Of a stretch of DNA of 64,000 nt, positions 16,563 to 25,526 are shown piece after piece. How positions within the stretch are numbered: position 1 is the stretch's first letter; each line of letters opens with the position of its first letter. Position numbers and translations under genes: made by a program. The stretch lies in assembly GCF_900605495.1 (NCBI RefSeq), contig NZ_LR027603.1:869997-933996 (forward strand), in the 5' to 3' direction. This stretch comes from Bacilliculturomica massiliensis. Lineage in GTDB: Bacteria > Bacillota > Clostridia > Peptostreptococcales > Anaerovoracaceae. The notes below the pieces were generated by a model. It saw only the letters and a program-made list of their open reading frames with translations, had not been told where the DNA came from and did no database searches.

Positions 16563-17849
16563 GTGGATAAAAACCGCAAGACAGCGTTTTTGGTTCTGAG
16601 AGATGTGGAGACGAAGGAATCCTATTCCAATCTGGCTCTGAACCACTATATGGAGGCGGAAAAACCGGATTCTCCCGCCTTTGTGCGGGAGCTGACCTAC
16701 GGCGTTCTGGAGCGGAAACTGTGGCTGGATCACATGGCCCGTCAGCTTCTGGCAAATCCGAAAGCCCGGCTATCACCGGCGGTCCGGGTCCTTCTGCGGA
16801 TGGGTATTTACCAGATCGCATTTATGGATTCCGTACCGGATTACGCGGCGGTGGACGGCTGCGTGAGACTGGCCAAAGCATTCTGCAGGGGACGCGAAGG
16901 CTTTATCAACGGCGTACTTCGCTCTTACCTGAAAAAAAAGGATGAACTTTCGCTGCCGGAGGAGGGGGAGGACCCTGCGGAATATCTGTCTGTGAGATAT
17001 TCCTGCGCTCCGTGGATCGTCCGGCTCTGGCTCTCCCAGTACGGCAGGGAGGTCTGCGAGAAGCTGCTGGCGGCGGGAAACGAACGTCCGGAGCTCTCTC
17101 TGCGGGCAAACCGTCTGAAGATCACGCCGGAGGTCTTGACGCGGCGGCTGTTGGAAGAGGGAGCTGCGGTGAGTCCTGGAAAAGCGGTGCCGGAGGCGCT
17201 GCGCGTGTCCGGCGGGCAGCTTTTGGAAAGCAGTCTCTATCAGGAGGGCGCTTTTTCTGTTCAGGACGAGAGCTCCATGCTGGCGGTGGAAGCGCTGGAC
17301 CCACAGCCGGGGGAGACTGTGGTGGATGTGTGCGCGGCGCCGGGGGGCAAGAGTCTCTTTGCGGCGGAGCGCATGAGAGACAGCGGAAAAGTTTATTCCC
17401 GGGACGTCTATGAGAAGAAGCTCCGGCTGATCCAGGCCGAAGCCAGGCGTCTGGGGATCCATATTATCGAGACAAAACAGTTCGACGGGGAGACCACCGA
17501 CCGGGAGCTTCTGGGAAAAGCCCACCGGGTCCTGGTGGACGCGCCCTGTTCCGGGCTGGGAGTGATCCGGCGGAAACCGGAGATCAAATACAAGGAGGAG
17601 GCAGAAGAGGAAACGCTGCCGGAAAAGCAGCTCAGGATCCTGCAGACAGCCTCGCAGTACGTCCGGCCGGGGGGCGTGCTGGTGTACAGCACGTGTACGG
17701 TCAACCGAAGAGAGAACGAGGAGGTCGTCGCTGCGTTTCTCAGCGGGACTGAGGATTTCGCCGTGAAAAGTCAGCGGCAGATCTTTCCCTTCGAGGATGG
17801 GCTGGACGGATTTTTTATCTGCAAAATGGAGAAAAAGGGGAGAGAATAG
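16563..17849 (+). CDS. rsmB: 16S rRNA (cytosine(967)-C(5))-methyltransferase RsmB
   Basis: Methylates C967 of 16S rRNA using SAM. 428 residues from a GTG start directly after the yugP stop. The N-terminal NusB-like RNA-binding domain covers about 1-130 (AFVRELTYGVLERKLWLDHM). The methyltransferase part shows VQDESSMLAVEALDPQPGETVVDVCAAPGGK in pieces: SAM motif VCAAPGGKS near 255, VDAPCSGLGVIRRKPE with Pro-Cys, and the second Cys in VYSTCTVNRRENE, the nucleophile. Both cysteines of the two-Cys mechanism are present. Confidence 0.95.
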   Translation: MDKNRKTAFLVLRDVETKESYSNLALNHYMEAEKPDSPAFVRELTYGVLERKLWLDHMARQLLANPKARLSPAVRVLLRMGIYQIAFMDSVPDYAAVDGCVRLAKAFCRGREGFINGVLRSYLKKKDELSLPEEGEDPAEYLSVRYSCAPWIVRLWLSQYGREVCEKLLAAGNERPELSLRANRLKITPEVLTRRLLEEGAAVSPGKAVPEALRVSGGQLLESSLYQEGAFSVQDESSMLAVEALDPQPGETVVDVCAAPGGKSLFAAERMRDSGKVYSRDVYEKKLRLIQAEARRLGIHIIETKQFDGETTDRELLGKAHRVLVDAPCSGLGVIRRKPEIKYKEEAEEETLPEKQLRILQTASQYVRPGGVLVYSTCTVNRRENEEVVAAFLSGTEDFAVKSQRQIFPFEDGLDGFFICKMEKKGRE

Positions 17850-17861
17850 AGGGGATAATCA

Positions 17862-18593
17862 ATGGTGACCGCAGGCTTTAAAACAGATCAGGGAATGAAA
17901 CGGGGCAACAATGAGGATGCCCTGTTTGTGCTGCCCGAACAAAAGCTTTACATCGTGGCGGACGGAGTGGGCGGTCACAACTCAGGGGAACTGGCCAGCC
18001 GCCTGGCCGTGGGAAATATCGCCGAGTACGTGGCGCTGCATCCCATACGGCAGATCACGGACGACAATCGTCTGCGCGATTATTTCACAGACTGTCTATC
18101 GGAAGCAAACCGCCTGATCTATGAGAAGGCGCACAGCGATCCGGAAAACGCGGGCATGGCCACCACGACGGTCATCGCCTATCTCAGTGAAAACAATAAG
18201 GCCTACATCGTGAATGTGGGCGACAGCAGGGCCTACCTGATCCGCGACAGGCGGATCTTTCAGATCACGGAGGATCACACGTATGTGAATCAGCTTCTGC
18301 GGGCCGGAAGCATTACGAAGGAAGAAGCAGAGCATCACCCGAGCAGAAATATGATCACACGGGCAGTGGGGGGAGAACGGAAAGTAGTGCCGGATTTCTT
18401 CCAGTTTGAGACGTATCCGGGGGATATGCTCATCCTGTGTACCGACGGTCTGTTCGGAGAACTCACAGATCAGGAGATCTGCGAGACGGCGCTGGCGCGC
18501 AAGTCCATGTACGGACTGGCGGGCGAGCTTGTAAAGATGGCAAACGAACGGGGCGGAAAAGACAATGTTTCCGTCATCTGTATTAAAATATAA
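17862..18593 (+). CDS. prpC: PP2C-family serine/threonine phosphatase
   Basis: Removes phosphate from Ser/Thr targets of the kinase encoded next. 243 residues with the PP2C motifs: RGNNEDALF (metal ligand Asp), VADGVGGHNSGE (DGxGG), a TT pair in MATTTVIAYL, VGDSRAYLI, and the C-terminal CTDGLFGEL and GGKDNVSVI, each giving a metal-binding Asp. No membrane segment, so cytoplasmic. It lies 12 bp after rsmB; in many relatives rlmN stands between them. Confidence 0.95.
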   Translation: MVTAGFKTDQGMKRGNNEDALFVLPEQKLYIVADGVGGHNSGELASRLAVGNIAEYVALHPIRQITDDNRLRDYFTDCLSEANRLIYEKAHSDPENAGMATTTVIAYLSENNKAYIVNVGDSRAYLIRDRRIFQITEDHTYVNQLLRAGSITKEEAEHHPSRNMITRAVGGERKVVPDFFQFETYPGDMLILCTDGLFGELTDQEICETALARKSMYGLAGELVKMANERGGKDNVSVICIKI

Positions 18594-18673
18594 ACGGGTC
18601 TGATCAGGACAGCAGTGAAGGAAAATTTGAGGATACTCAGAAAATACGGAGAGAAAGTCACAGGAGGAGTTAT

Positions 18674-20602
18674 ATGAGCAGTAGAATACTCGCCGGGAGA
18701 TATGAGCTGATCGAAAAAGTCGGTGAAGGGGGGATGGCCGTCGTCTATAAGGCGCGGGACCGTCTGCTCAACCGGTTCGTGGCGGTGAAGATCCTCAAGC
18801 CGGAATTTACAAAGGATCTGAAGTTCATCGAAAGTTTCCGCAGGGAATCCCAGGCAGCCGCCAGCCTGACCCATCCCAATATCGTGAATGTGTACGACGT
18901 GGGCAAAGAGGGAAATATCCACTACATTGTCATGGAGTACATAGAAGGGAAGGTGCTGTCGGATCTCGTCCGGGAAGAGGGGGCCATGGACCCCAGAAAG
19001 GCCGTTTCTGTGGCGAAGCAGATCGCTTCCGCCCTGAGTCTGGCCCATAAGAATCACATCATACACAGGGACGTCAAGCCTCACAACATCCTCATGACCG
19101 AGGATGGGGTGGCGAAGATAACGGACTTCGGCATCGCCAAGGCCATCAGCAACGCCACCATCGTGGGCAACCAGACGGGAACCATCATGGGGTCCGTCCA
19201 TTACTTCTCGCCGGAGCAGGCCAGAGGCGGCTATGTGGACGAGAAGTCCGATATCTATTCTCTGGGGATCGTGCTCTACGAGATGCTGACGGGAAAGGTG
19301 CCCTTCGACGCGGACAATCCCGTGGCCGTGGCCGTGATGCACATGAACGAGGAAATGGTTCCTCCCTCGCAGATTGTGCCCAGTATTCCTCCGGATGTGG
19401 AGGCGATCGTCATGAAGGCCACCAGCAAGTATCAGGTCAACCGCTATAAAAGCGCGGATGAAATGCTGACAGCTCTGAATCTGGCCAATTATCATCCGGC
19501 CGTCCGCGGGGGAAGCGAGACGGATGAAACGGCGCTCACAGTGACGCCGGGACAGAAGGTGACGAAGACGGAACCAAAAGAAGGGGTAAAAGAGGATATG
19601 GGAAAAGACAAGAAGAAGAAAAAGTTCAGGATCAATAAACTGAAGATGGGGGCCATTATTCTGGCGCTGGTCTGCGCGGTGCCGCTCAGCGGCCTGATCT
19701 ACGCCGGCATTCAAAATCTCACGGCGCCCAAGGTACTCACCGTACCGGACCTGAGAGGAAAGACGGAGGCGGAAGCCACGGCGGAGCTGGAAGAGATGGG
19801 GCTGAAGCTGCAGGTGGATCTGGAGGTCAACAGCGACGAATACGAAGCGGGCCAGATCGTTTCCCAGACGCCCAAGGCGGAAGCCGAGGTGAAGGAAGGC
19901 AAGACCATCACCGTCAATATCAGCAAGGGACAGAAGGGAAACAACAGCATTCCGGATATTACGGGAAGCACCATTTCCGACGCGGAATATAAGCTGGAGC
20001 AATACGGCTTTGTTCTGGGCAGCACCACGGAGGAGAGCAGCGACCGGCCGAAAGGCATTATTCTGGATCAGAACCCCAAGAGCGGGACGGAGGCGGAGAA
20101 AGGCGCGAGAGTCAACGTGACTGTCAGCAGCGGCGAGGACACTTCCGAGATCACCATGCCTAACCTGATCGGATTCGATCTGGACAAGGCCAAGGACGAG
20201 ATCGTCAAGGCCGGGCTCAAGCTGGGCAGCACGGATAAAGATTACAGCAGCGCATACGCGAAGAATAAGGTCATCGATCAGAGCGTAGCCGGCGGAGCCA
20301 CCGTGGCCCGGGGTACAGCCATCGATCTCACGATCAGCAAGGGAGCGGCGGGCCAGGTGAACAGCGTGGCCATCGACGTGCCCTTCGACAAAGCCAAGAA
20401 TGATATTTTCAATATGTCTGTCATCGTTTCACTGGAAAACGGACAGGTAAGCACGCCCATCAGCAGCGAGACCAGATATAAGGAAGACGGGTCAGAGATC
20501 CTCAGCGTGTCCGGCAGCGGCAAGGGCACGGTGCAGATCTGGTTCGACAACGAGCTGGTCCTTCAGTATACGATAGACTTTGACAGCGGGGAAGTAAAAT
20601 AA
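18674..20602 (+). CDS. prkC: PASTA-domain serine/threonine protein kinase (PrkC/Stk)
   Basis: Membrane sensor kinase that responds to cell-wall fragments; in Bacillus it governs spore germination and wall metabolism. 642 residues. The kinase domain (about 8-275) shows GEGGMAVVYKA, the VAVKIL lysine, HRDVKPHNIL and DFGIAKA. A lysine-rich juxtamembrane stretch (KDKKKKKFRINKLK) precedes the single membrane helix (about 325-347). Three PASTA repeats follow, starting near TVPDLRGKTEAEA, SIPDITGSTISDAEY and TMPNLIGFDLDKA. A further C-terminal domain of about 80 residues lacks a PASTA pattern. Pairs with prpC; AGGAGG before the start. Confidence 0.95.
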   Translation: MSSRILAGRYELIEKVGEGGMAVVYKARDRLLNRFVAVKILKPEFTKDLKFIESFRRESQAAASLTHPNIVNVYDVGKEGNIHYIVMEYIEGKVLSDLVREEGAMDPRKAVSVAKQIASALSLAHKNHIIHRDVKPHNILMTEDGVAKITDFGIAKAISNATIVGNQTGTIMGSVHYFSPEQARGGYVDEKSDIYSLGIVLYEMLTGKVPFDADNPVAVAVMHMNEEMVPPSQIVPSIPPDVEAIVMKATSKYQVNRYKSADEMLTALNLANYHPAVRGGSETDETALTVTPGQKVTKTEPKEGVKEDMGKDKKKKKFRINKLKMGAIILALVCAVPLSGLIYAGIQNLTAPKVLTVPDLRGKTEAEATAELEEMGLKLQVDLEVNSDEYEAGQIVSQTPKAEAEVKEGKTITVNISKGQKGNNSIPDITGSTISDAEYKLEQYGFVLGSTTEESSDRPKGIILDQNPKSGTEAEKGARVNVTVSSGEDTSEITMPNLIGFDLDKAKDEIVKAGLKLGSTDKDYSSAYAKNKVIDQSVAGGATVARGTAIDLTISKGAAGQVNSVAIDVPFDKAKNDIFNMSVIVSLENGQVSTPISSETRYKEDGSEILSVSGSGKGTVQIWFDNELVLQYTIDFDSGEVK

Positions 20603-21480
20603 TGGAAGGAACCATCGTAAAAGGCATCGGAGGCTTTTACTATGTGAAGACGGATGTAGGCTCTGTGCATGAGTGCAGAGCCAGAGGCATCTTTCGAAAA
20701 GACGGCGTGACCCCCTGTGTGGGGGACCGGGTGAAGATGACGCTCCGGGAGGAAGACGGGGAGGAAAAGGGCGTGGTCGACGAGATCCTGCCCCGCAGAA
20801 ACGCCTTTATCCGCCCTCCAGTGACCAACGTGGACTGCTTCGTCATCGTCACTGCGGCTGCAAAACCTGAACCCAATCTGCTGGTACTGGACCAGTTCCT
20901 TGTCATGGCGGAAGAGCAGCGGACAGAGGTGGTGCTCTGTCTCAACAAGACTGATCTGGCCAAAAAAGATAAACTGGCGGAATTGAAAGAGATCTACGAA
21001 AAACTTTATCCTGTCTACCTGGTCAGCGGCAGATCGGGCGACGGGGTGGAAGAACTGAAAACAGCCCTCTACGGCAGGCAGGCGGCGCTGGCCGGACCTT
21101 CCGGCGTGGGAAAATCCACGCTCCTGAACCGTATTCTGGGCGGGACCCGCATGGAGACAGGGGAGATCAGCAGAAAGACCAGCCGGGGAAAGCACACCAC
21201 GCGGCACGCGGAACTGTTTCCGGTGGAAGGAGGCGGCATGCTGTTTGACACGCCGGGGTTTACGTCCTTTGACGTGCTGGAGGCGGAGGAGGAAGAGCTG
21301 GCCTATCTGTTTCCTGAGATGGAGCCTTATGCGGGGCAGTGCCGCTACGACAACTGCAGACATCTGAAAGAGCCGGACTGCGCCGTGCGCCAGGCGCTGG
21401 CGGAGGGGAAGATCCATCCCTCCCGCTATGCCTCCTACGAGGAGTTTATCCGCATGATCCGGAGTAAGAAGAAGTGGTGA
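20602..21480 (+). CDS. rsgA: Ribosome small subunit GTPase RsgA
   Basis: Late 30S maturation GTPase. 292 residues, overlapping the prkC stop by one base. An OB-fold occupies about 1-65. The circularly permuted GTPase order is seen: NKTDL (G4, about 115) precedes the P-loop GPSGVGKST (about 168) and DTPGF (G3, about 216). The C-terminal zinc finger has CRYDNCRH and a later Cys in EPDCAV. Gene order prkC-rsgA-rpe is the conserved firmicute arrangement. Confidence 0.96.
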   Translation: MEGTIVKGIGGFYYVKTDVGSVHECRARGIFRKDGVTPCVGDRVKMTLREEDGEEKGVVDEILPRRNAFIRPPVTNVDCFVIVTAAAKPEPNLLVLDQFLVMAEEQRTEVVLCLNKTDLAKKDKLAELKEIYEKLYPVYLVSGRSGDGVEELKTALYGRQAALAGPSGVGKSTLLNRILGGTRMETGEISRKTSRGKHTTRHAELFPVEGGGMLFDTPGFTSFDVLEAEEEELAYLFPEMEPYAGQCRYDNCRHLKEPDCAVRQALAEGKIHPSRYASYEEFIRMIRSKKKW

Positions 21481-21511
21481 AACGGACTGAGAAAACGGAG
21501 GAATGGAAGAG

Positions 21512-22162
21512 ATGAACAGATTAGCGCCGTCGATCTTATCGGCGGATTTTTCCCGGCTGGGAGAAGAAGTCAAGACTATTGAAGAGGCAGGAGCTCACGT
21601 GATCCACGTAGATGTGATGGACGGACATTTCGTGCCGAATATCTCCTATGGGGCCACGGTGATGAAAAGTCTGCTGGGAAAGACGGGACTTCCCTTTGAC
21701 GTCCACCTGATGATCGAAAACGCCGACCGGTATATCGAATCCTTCGTGACTGAGAACACGGAGTACATAACGGTCCATGCGGAGGCCTGCGTCCACCTGC
21801 ACCGGACGATCCAGCTGATCAGATCTTTCGGCGTAAAAGCCGGGGTTGCGCTGAACCCCGCTACTCCGCCGTCGGTTCTGGAATATGTTCTGGAGGATCT
21901 GGACATGGCGCTGGTCATGTCTGTGAACCCGGGGTTCGGCGGACAGAAGTTTATTCCCTCTGCAATGGACAAGCTGAGGACCCTGGCTGCCATGAAGGCG
22001 GAGAGAAACCCGCGCATGGTCATCGAGGTGGACGGCGGAGTCAGTCTGCAGAATGTTTCCCAGTTGACGGAGGCGGGAGCGGATCTCATCGTAGCCGGTT
22101 CCTCCGTATTCGGGGCCCCGGATATTTCCGCGAGAGTGAAGGAATTCCTGGCGCTGATGTAG
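21512..22162 (+). CDS. rpe: Ribulose-phosphate 3-epimerase
   Basis: Interconverts ribulose-5-P and xylulose-5-P in the pentose phosphate pathway. The start at 21512 (MNRLAPSILSADFSRLG) places GGAGG about 10 bp upstream; an ATG at 21503 is only 2 bp from it. 216 residues. TIM-barrel motifs: APSILSADF, VDVMDGHFVPNIS (metal ligands), HLMIENADRYI, VMSVNPGFGGQKFI and EVDGGVSLQN (second metal/acid region), then VAGSSVFG for phosphate binding. Closes the priA-rpe block with a strong terminator. Confidence 0.95.
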   Translation: MNRLAPSILSADFSRLGEEVKTIEEAGAHVIHVDVMDGHFVPNISYGATVMKSLLGKTGLPFDVHLMIENADRYIESFVTENTEYITVHAEACVHLHRTIQLIRSFGVKAGVALNPATPPSVLEYVLEDLDMALVMSVNPGFGGQKFIPSAMDKLRTLAAMKAERNPRMVIEVDGGVSLQNVSQLTEAGADLIVAGSSVFGAPDISARVKEFLALM

Positions 22163-22227
22163 ACCTGGGATGAGAGGAAAAGAGAAGAACGAACGGAACG
22201 GAACAGAGCGCGTCCCTGGCGCGCGCA

Positions 22228-22271
22228 CAGCGGCAGACCGGTCAGCGGCCGGTAAGGCCGCTGTTTTTTTT
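22228..22271 (+). terminator. Intrinsic terminator after rpe
   Basis: CAGCGGC (22228-22234) pairs with GCCGCTG (22257-22263), with a nested ACCGG/CCGGT hairpin, then eight T. Clear end of the priA-rpe block. Confidence 0.88.
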
Positions 22272-22376
22272 GTGTTTCCGCCTGTTTTCCAATGACGGGG
22301 GCAGGGCGTTTGCCGGAAATTGAGTCCTTCCGGCGTATGCCTGCCCGCCAAAACAAGATCGGCGCAAATCGGCGCA

Positions 22377-22410
22377 ACAAAAAAACCAGGGAGACACATC
22401 CTGGTTTTTC
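22377..22410 (-). terminator. Terminator of rpsT, possibly bidirectional
   Basis: ACCAGG (22385-22390) pairs with CCTGGT (22400-22405). On the minus strand it is followed by a run of T (A-run 22378-22384 on plus); on the plus strand TTTTT also follows. The rest of the 302-bp stretch between rpe and rpsT shows no gene. Confidence 0.75.
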
Positions 22411-22464
22411 GCGCTATACAGCTTGTGTGCATTTAACTTATGCACGGTGTGGGGACGGGTGAGA

Positions 22465-22737
22465 TTATTCTGCCTTCTTCGCTTTGTTGTAAGCTCTGTT
22501 CATTCTGGAAACCTTTCTGGAAGCCATATTCTTATGAATAGTCTTCTTGGCCGCAGCCTGATTCAGTTTCTTTTCCGCCAGAGCCAGCTTCTCAGCCGCA
22601 GTGTTCAGATCGCCGGCAGCGATAGCCTTATCAAAATTCTTGATAATACCCTTCAGATGACCTTTAACTCTTCTGTTGGCAGCCGTTTTCTTTGCGATAA
22701 CACTGATTCTTTTCTTTGCAGATTTAATGTTTGCCAT
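22465..22737 (-). CDS. rpsT: 30S ribosomal protein S20
   Basis: 90 residues, basic, starting MANIKSAKKRISVIAKKTAANR, the conserved S20 N-terminus that binds 16S rRNA, and ending in a helical MASRKVSRMNRAYNKAKKA. It is monocistronic and divergent from gpr, as in most Clostridia. GGGGTGA-type Shine-Dalgarno and a good sigma-A promoter (22776-22804) lie upstream; a hairpin with T-run closes it. Confidence 0.97.
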   Translation of the reverse strand: MANIKSAKKRISVIAKKTAANRRVKGHLKGIIKNFDKAIAAGDLNTAAEKLALAEKKLNQAAAKKTIHKNMASRKVSRMNRAYNKAKKAE

Positions 22738-22775
22738 ATTGTTTCACCCCACTTTCGTAAAATATCGCAATTTGA

Positions 22776-22804
22776 AGTATATACGAATAGATTGAAAATT
22801 GCAA
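22776..22804 (-). promoter_or_regulatory. Sigma-A promoter of rpsT
   Basis: On the minus strand TTGCAA (22804-22799), 17-bp spacer, TATACT (22781-22776), 38 bp before the start. Confidence 0.8.
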
Positions 22805-22818
22805 GGGAAAAATACGAC

Positions 22819-22848
22819 TGAATGAAAAAAACAGCGAAAAACATGCGG
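22819..22848 (+). promoter_or_regulatory. Possible forespore sigma-factor promoter before gpr
   Basis: TGAATG (22819-22824), 17-bp spacer, CATGCGG (22842-22848) resembles SigG/SigF-type elements (GHATR and CATnnTA) but only partly at the -10. Proposed because gpr is forespore-expressed in Bacillus. Confidence 0.3.
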
Positions 22849-22903
22849 CGGCGGGGCGTTGCGGCCCTTTGGAAGCCGTATTTGAGGAGAGGATGAAGGA
22901 AAC

Positions 22904-23791
22904 ATGATTCGCAGAACGGATTTGGCCATAGAAAATAAGGAGATGTTTGAAGAGGGAAACGGGGAGGGCAGTCAGATCCCCGGCGTCAATGTCAAGGCGG
23001 AACGGTACGGAGACGATGTGACCGTGACCAGGATCACCATCGAGGACGAGAGAGGAAGCGCCATCATGAATAAACCGCAGGGCAGATATATTACTGTGGA
23101 GATCAAAGGTGGAGTGAACGGGTCGGAGGAGATCAAGGAGATGGCGGCCAGGGCGGTGGCGGCGGAACTGACGGCGCTGATCCCGTTTCACCACTATCTG
23201 AAAGTGCTGGTGGTAGGACTGGGAAATGAGAAGGTGACGCCGGACTCGCTGGGGCCCCACACGGTGTCCAAGATCCGCGTGACCAGACATCTGTTTCTCC
23301 ACTATGAGGTGGAAGGGGACGACGACCAGGCCAACGTCAGCGCCTTGAATCCGGGCGTCATGGCGTCTACCGGCATGGAATCCGGAGATCTGATCTACGG
23401 GGCGGCGGAGATCACCGATCCGGAGGTGATACTGGTGATCGACTCTCTGGCGGCCAGAAGCATTGAGAGGATCAACACCACCATCCAGATCACCGACACA
23501 GGCATATCGCCGGGAGCGGGGATGGGAAATCACCGCAAGGTGCTGACTTCTGAATCCATGGGCAGAAAAGTAGTAGCCGTGGGAGTGCCCACCGTCATCG
23601 ACGCAGGGTCCATGGTGCTGGATTCTCTGGCCGATTATCTGTCGGACGCGGACAGAGCGGAGGATTATATTCAGCAGGCAAAACTGGACATGATCGTTAC
23701 GCCCACAGACATCGACGAAGTGATCCACGATTTTTCGGAGATAATTGCTTCTGCCATAAATATTGCGCTGCATCCGGGCATATACTCTTAA
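22904..23791 (+). CDS. gpr: Germination protease GPR
   Basis: Degrades small acid-soluble spore proteins during germination. 295 residues, shorter than the 370-residue Bacillus enzyme but near clostridial lengths. The N-terminus MIRRTDLAIE matches the family start; the peptide just after (EGSQIPGVNV) is where the zymogen is processed. Conserved blocks are VVGLGNEKVTPDSLGPHTV, PGVMASTGMES and the C-terminal IVTPTDIDEVI. Divergent from rpsT and upstream of spoIIP, a widespread clostridial order. Confidence 0.95.
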   Translation: MIRRTDLAIENKEMFEEGNGEGSQIPGVNVKAERYGDDVTVTRITIEDERGSAIMNKPQGRYITVEIKGGVNGSEEIKEMAARAVAAELTALIPFHHYLKVLVVGLGNEKVTPDSLGPHTVSKIRVTRHLFLHYEVEGDDDQANVSALNPGVMASTGMESGDLIYGAAEITDPEVILVIDSLAARSIERINTTIQITDTGISPGAGMGNHRKVLTSESMGRKVVAVGVPTVIDAGSMVLDSLADYLSDADRAEDYIQQAKLDMIVTPTDIDEVIHDFSEIIASAINIALHPGIYS

Positions 23792-23852
23792 AGGAACGGC
23801 CCGGAGACCGCCTTTGGCTGACAAAGGCGGCCAAGGGCAAGGAGGACAAAGC

Positions 23853-24998
23853 ATGAGACGAAAATCACACAATCACCTGATCCTGATGTCGGTTCTTTTT
23901 TGGGTACTTCTGGCGGGCGGATTTCTGGCCTGGCTGTCCCAGGGAAGCGCGTCGGCCGATGGGCAGGAGACACAGGCGGAACAGCTGGTGGCGCAGCAGT
24001 GCATCGAAAATGCATTCCCCGTTATTTCAAGGGGCAGCGACGCCAGAGAAACGTCGGCAGAGCCGGCGGAGGGTTCCGCAGGTCTCTCAGAGGATCAGGG
24101 GACGGCAGAGGGCGGCGGGGCCGGTCCGGCAGCCAGAGAGCCGGAGGGACAGCCCGGCATTTTGAAAGCCATGATCGACCGGACTTTTCCTTTTATCGGA
24201 GGGGAGAGCGAAGAGCCCGGGCTCTCCGCGAATGCGGGAACGCAGCCGGGGGGAGAGACAGCGAAGGACGAAACGCAGACACAGGAAGAGAAAGACGGCG
24301 CGGATGCGGCAGGCGCGGAAAAGGAGCTTCAAGCCGCCGCTGAGCAGGAAAAACCAAAAGAAGTGCCGGTATTAGATACGGAAGAAAGCAAAAAACCGCT
24401 GGTATTGATCTACCACACCCATGCCACAGAGTCCTACCAGCCTGTCACCGAGGGAAATTTCCACTCGATCGGGGAGGATGGCACGGTACGGGAGGTGGGA
24501 AACGAACTGACGAAGGCCCTTGAAGCGAAGGGGATCCCCGTGATCCATGACAAAACGATCCACGACAATCCATCCTACAACCAATCCTATGACCGGTCCA
24601 TACAGACGGCGAAAAATTATCTGGCGAAAAATCCCTCCATCAAGATCGTCATAGACCTTCACAGGGACGCCGCCAGCTACAGCGGAAACGTGGGCAAGAC
24701 CGTCAACGTGAACGGGAACAAGGCGGCGACCTATAGCCTGGTCATCGGGAAGGGGAACGCCAACGTGGAAAAACTTCATCTGTTTGCCAACCGGATCAAC
24801 GCGGAGGCGGATAAGCTGTATCCCGGCATGGCGGGAAAGATCATCGAGAAGCAATACCGGTTCAATCAGTACATATGCGATCAGGCCATGCTTCTGGAGG
24901 TGGGAAACAATGAAAATACCATCGATCAGGTGAAGCTGACCGGCAAATATTTCGCAGATATTATCGAGGCGTACTTGAAAGATTATCCGCCCCAATAG
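23853..24998 (+). CDS. spoIIP: Stage II sporulation protein P
   Basis: Amidase/endopeptidase of the DMP engulfment complex, acting on septal peptidoglycan. The start at 23853 has GGAGG 7 bp upstream; longer in-frame forms overlap gpr. 381 residues: short basic head, one membrane helix (about 9-28), a 130-residue Glu/Ala/Gly-rich low-complexity stalk, then the SpoIIP domain (about 185-380) with IYHTHATESY, IDLHRDAASY and MLLEVGNNEN, which give the metal-site His and Glu residues. Orientation and place after gpr are conserved. Confidence 0.95.
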   Translation: MRRKSHNHLILMSVLFWVLLAGGFLAWLSQGSASADGQETQAEQLVAQQCIENAFPVISRGSDARETSAEPAEGSAGLSEDQGTAEGGGAGPAAREPEGQPGILKAMIDRTFPFIGGESEEPGLSANAGTQPGGETAKDETQTQEEKDGADAAGAEKELQAAAEQEKPKEVPVLDTEESKKPLVLIYHTHATESYQPVTEGNFHSIGEDGTVREVGNELTKALEAKGIPVIHDKTIHDNPSYNQSYDRSIQTAKNYLAKNPSIKIVIDLHRDAASYSGNVGKTVNVNGNKAATYSLVIGKGNANVEKLHLFANRINAEADKLYPGMAGKIIEKQYRFNQYICDQAMLLEVGNNENTIDQVKLTGKYFADIIEAYLKDYPPQ

Positions 24999-25019
24999 CG
25001 ACAGCGGCGGAGCAGCGGG

Positions 25020-25439
25020 ATGCGCCCCGATAGACAGGCAATAAAACGGCCCATTCAACGGACAAAACAAAAGATAAGGGATACAGGTGATCGGATGAGC
25101 GGAGGACAAAAACTGCTGCTGTTTCTGCTGGTGTTTGCGGGGACGGCCGGAGTGCTGAAAGTAGATCAGGCTTACAGTGATATGATGGATCAGGAAGGAA
25201 TGCTGGGGCTTTCCGTCCGCCGTGTGGACGAGGAAAACCTGCGGGTCTCCGTCTTTGGGAGAACGGAGGAGATCAACGCGGCGGAAGTGGCGGAAAGCTG
25301 GAAGGACGTCCAGGAAAACGTGACGGCAGCGCTGGATTCGGCGGCTTCCGGAGTGAGGGAACTGCTGGGCATTTCCGGAGAGGAGAGCGGGGAAGAGGAA
25401 CCTCTGCAGCGGGTAGTTTTTCCCGTGCAAACCTTGTAA
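25020..25439 (+). CDS. Small membrane protein of unknown function between spoIIP and lepA
   Basis: 139 residues from ATG 25020 (GGAG 7 bp upstream); a second start at 25095 follows AGGTGA and would give 114 residues beginning MSGGQKLLLFLLVF, directly at the membrane helix (about 31-45 of the long form). The rest is acidic and probably outside the membrane (VRRVDEENLRVSVFGRTEEI). It has no motif I can name. Its position downstream of spoIIP, 21 bp away, suggests co-transcription and a possible sporulation role (inference only). Confidence 0.65.
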   Translation: MRPDRQAIKRPIQRTKQKIRDTGDRMSGGQKLLLFLLVFAGTAGVLKVDQAYSDMMDQEGMLGLSVRRVDEENLRVSVFGRTEEINAAEVAESWKDVQENVTAALDSAASGVRELLGISGEESGEEEPLQRVVFPVQTL

Positions 25440-25463
25440 AGGAAACAAAAATTATGGTATACT
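25434..25463 (+). promoter_or_regulatory. Sigma-A promoter of lepA
   Basis: TTGTAA (25434-25439), 18-bp spacer, TATACT (25458-25463) with TG one base upstream (extended -10). The -35 overlaps the stop of the preceding gene. Confidence 0.65.
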
Positions 25464-25526
25464 AATAGGGTTAACGGGGCGGATTCAGCCGTCCCGAGGA
25501 CCCTATCTCACTTTTTTGGAGGGAAT

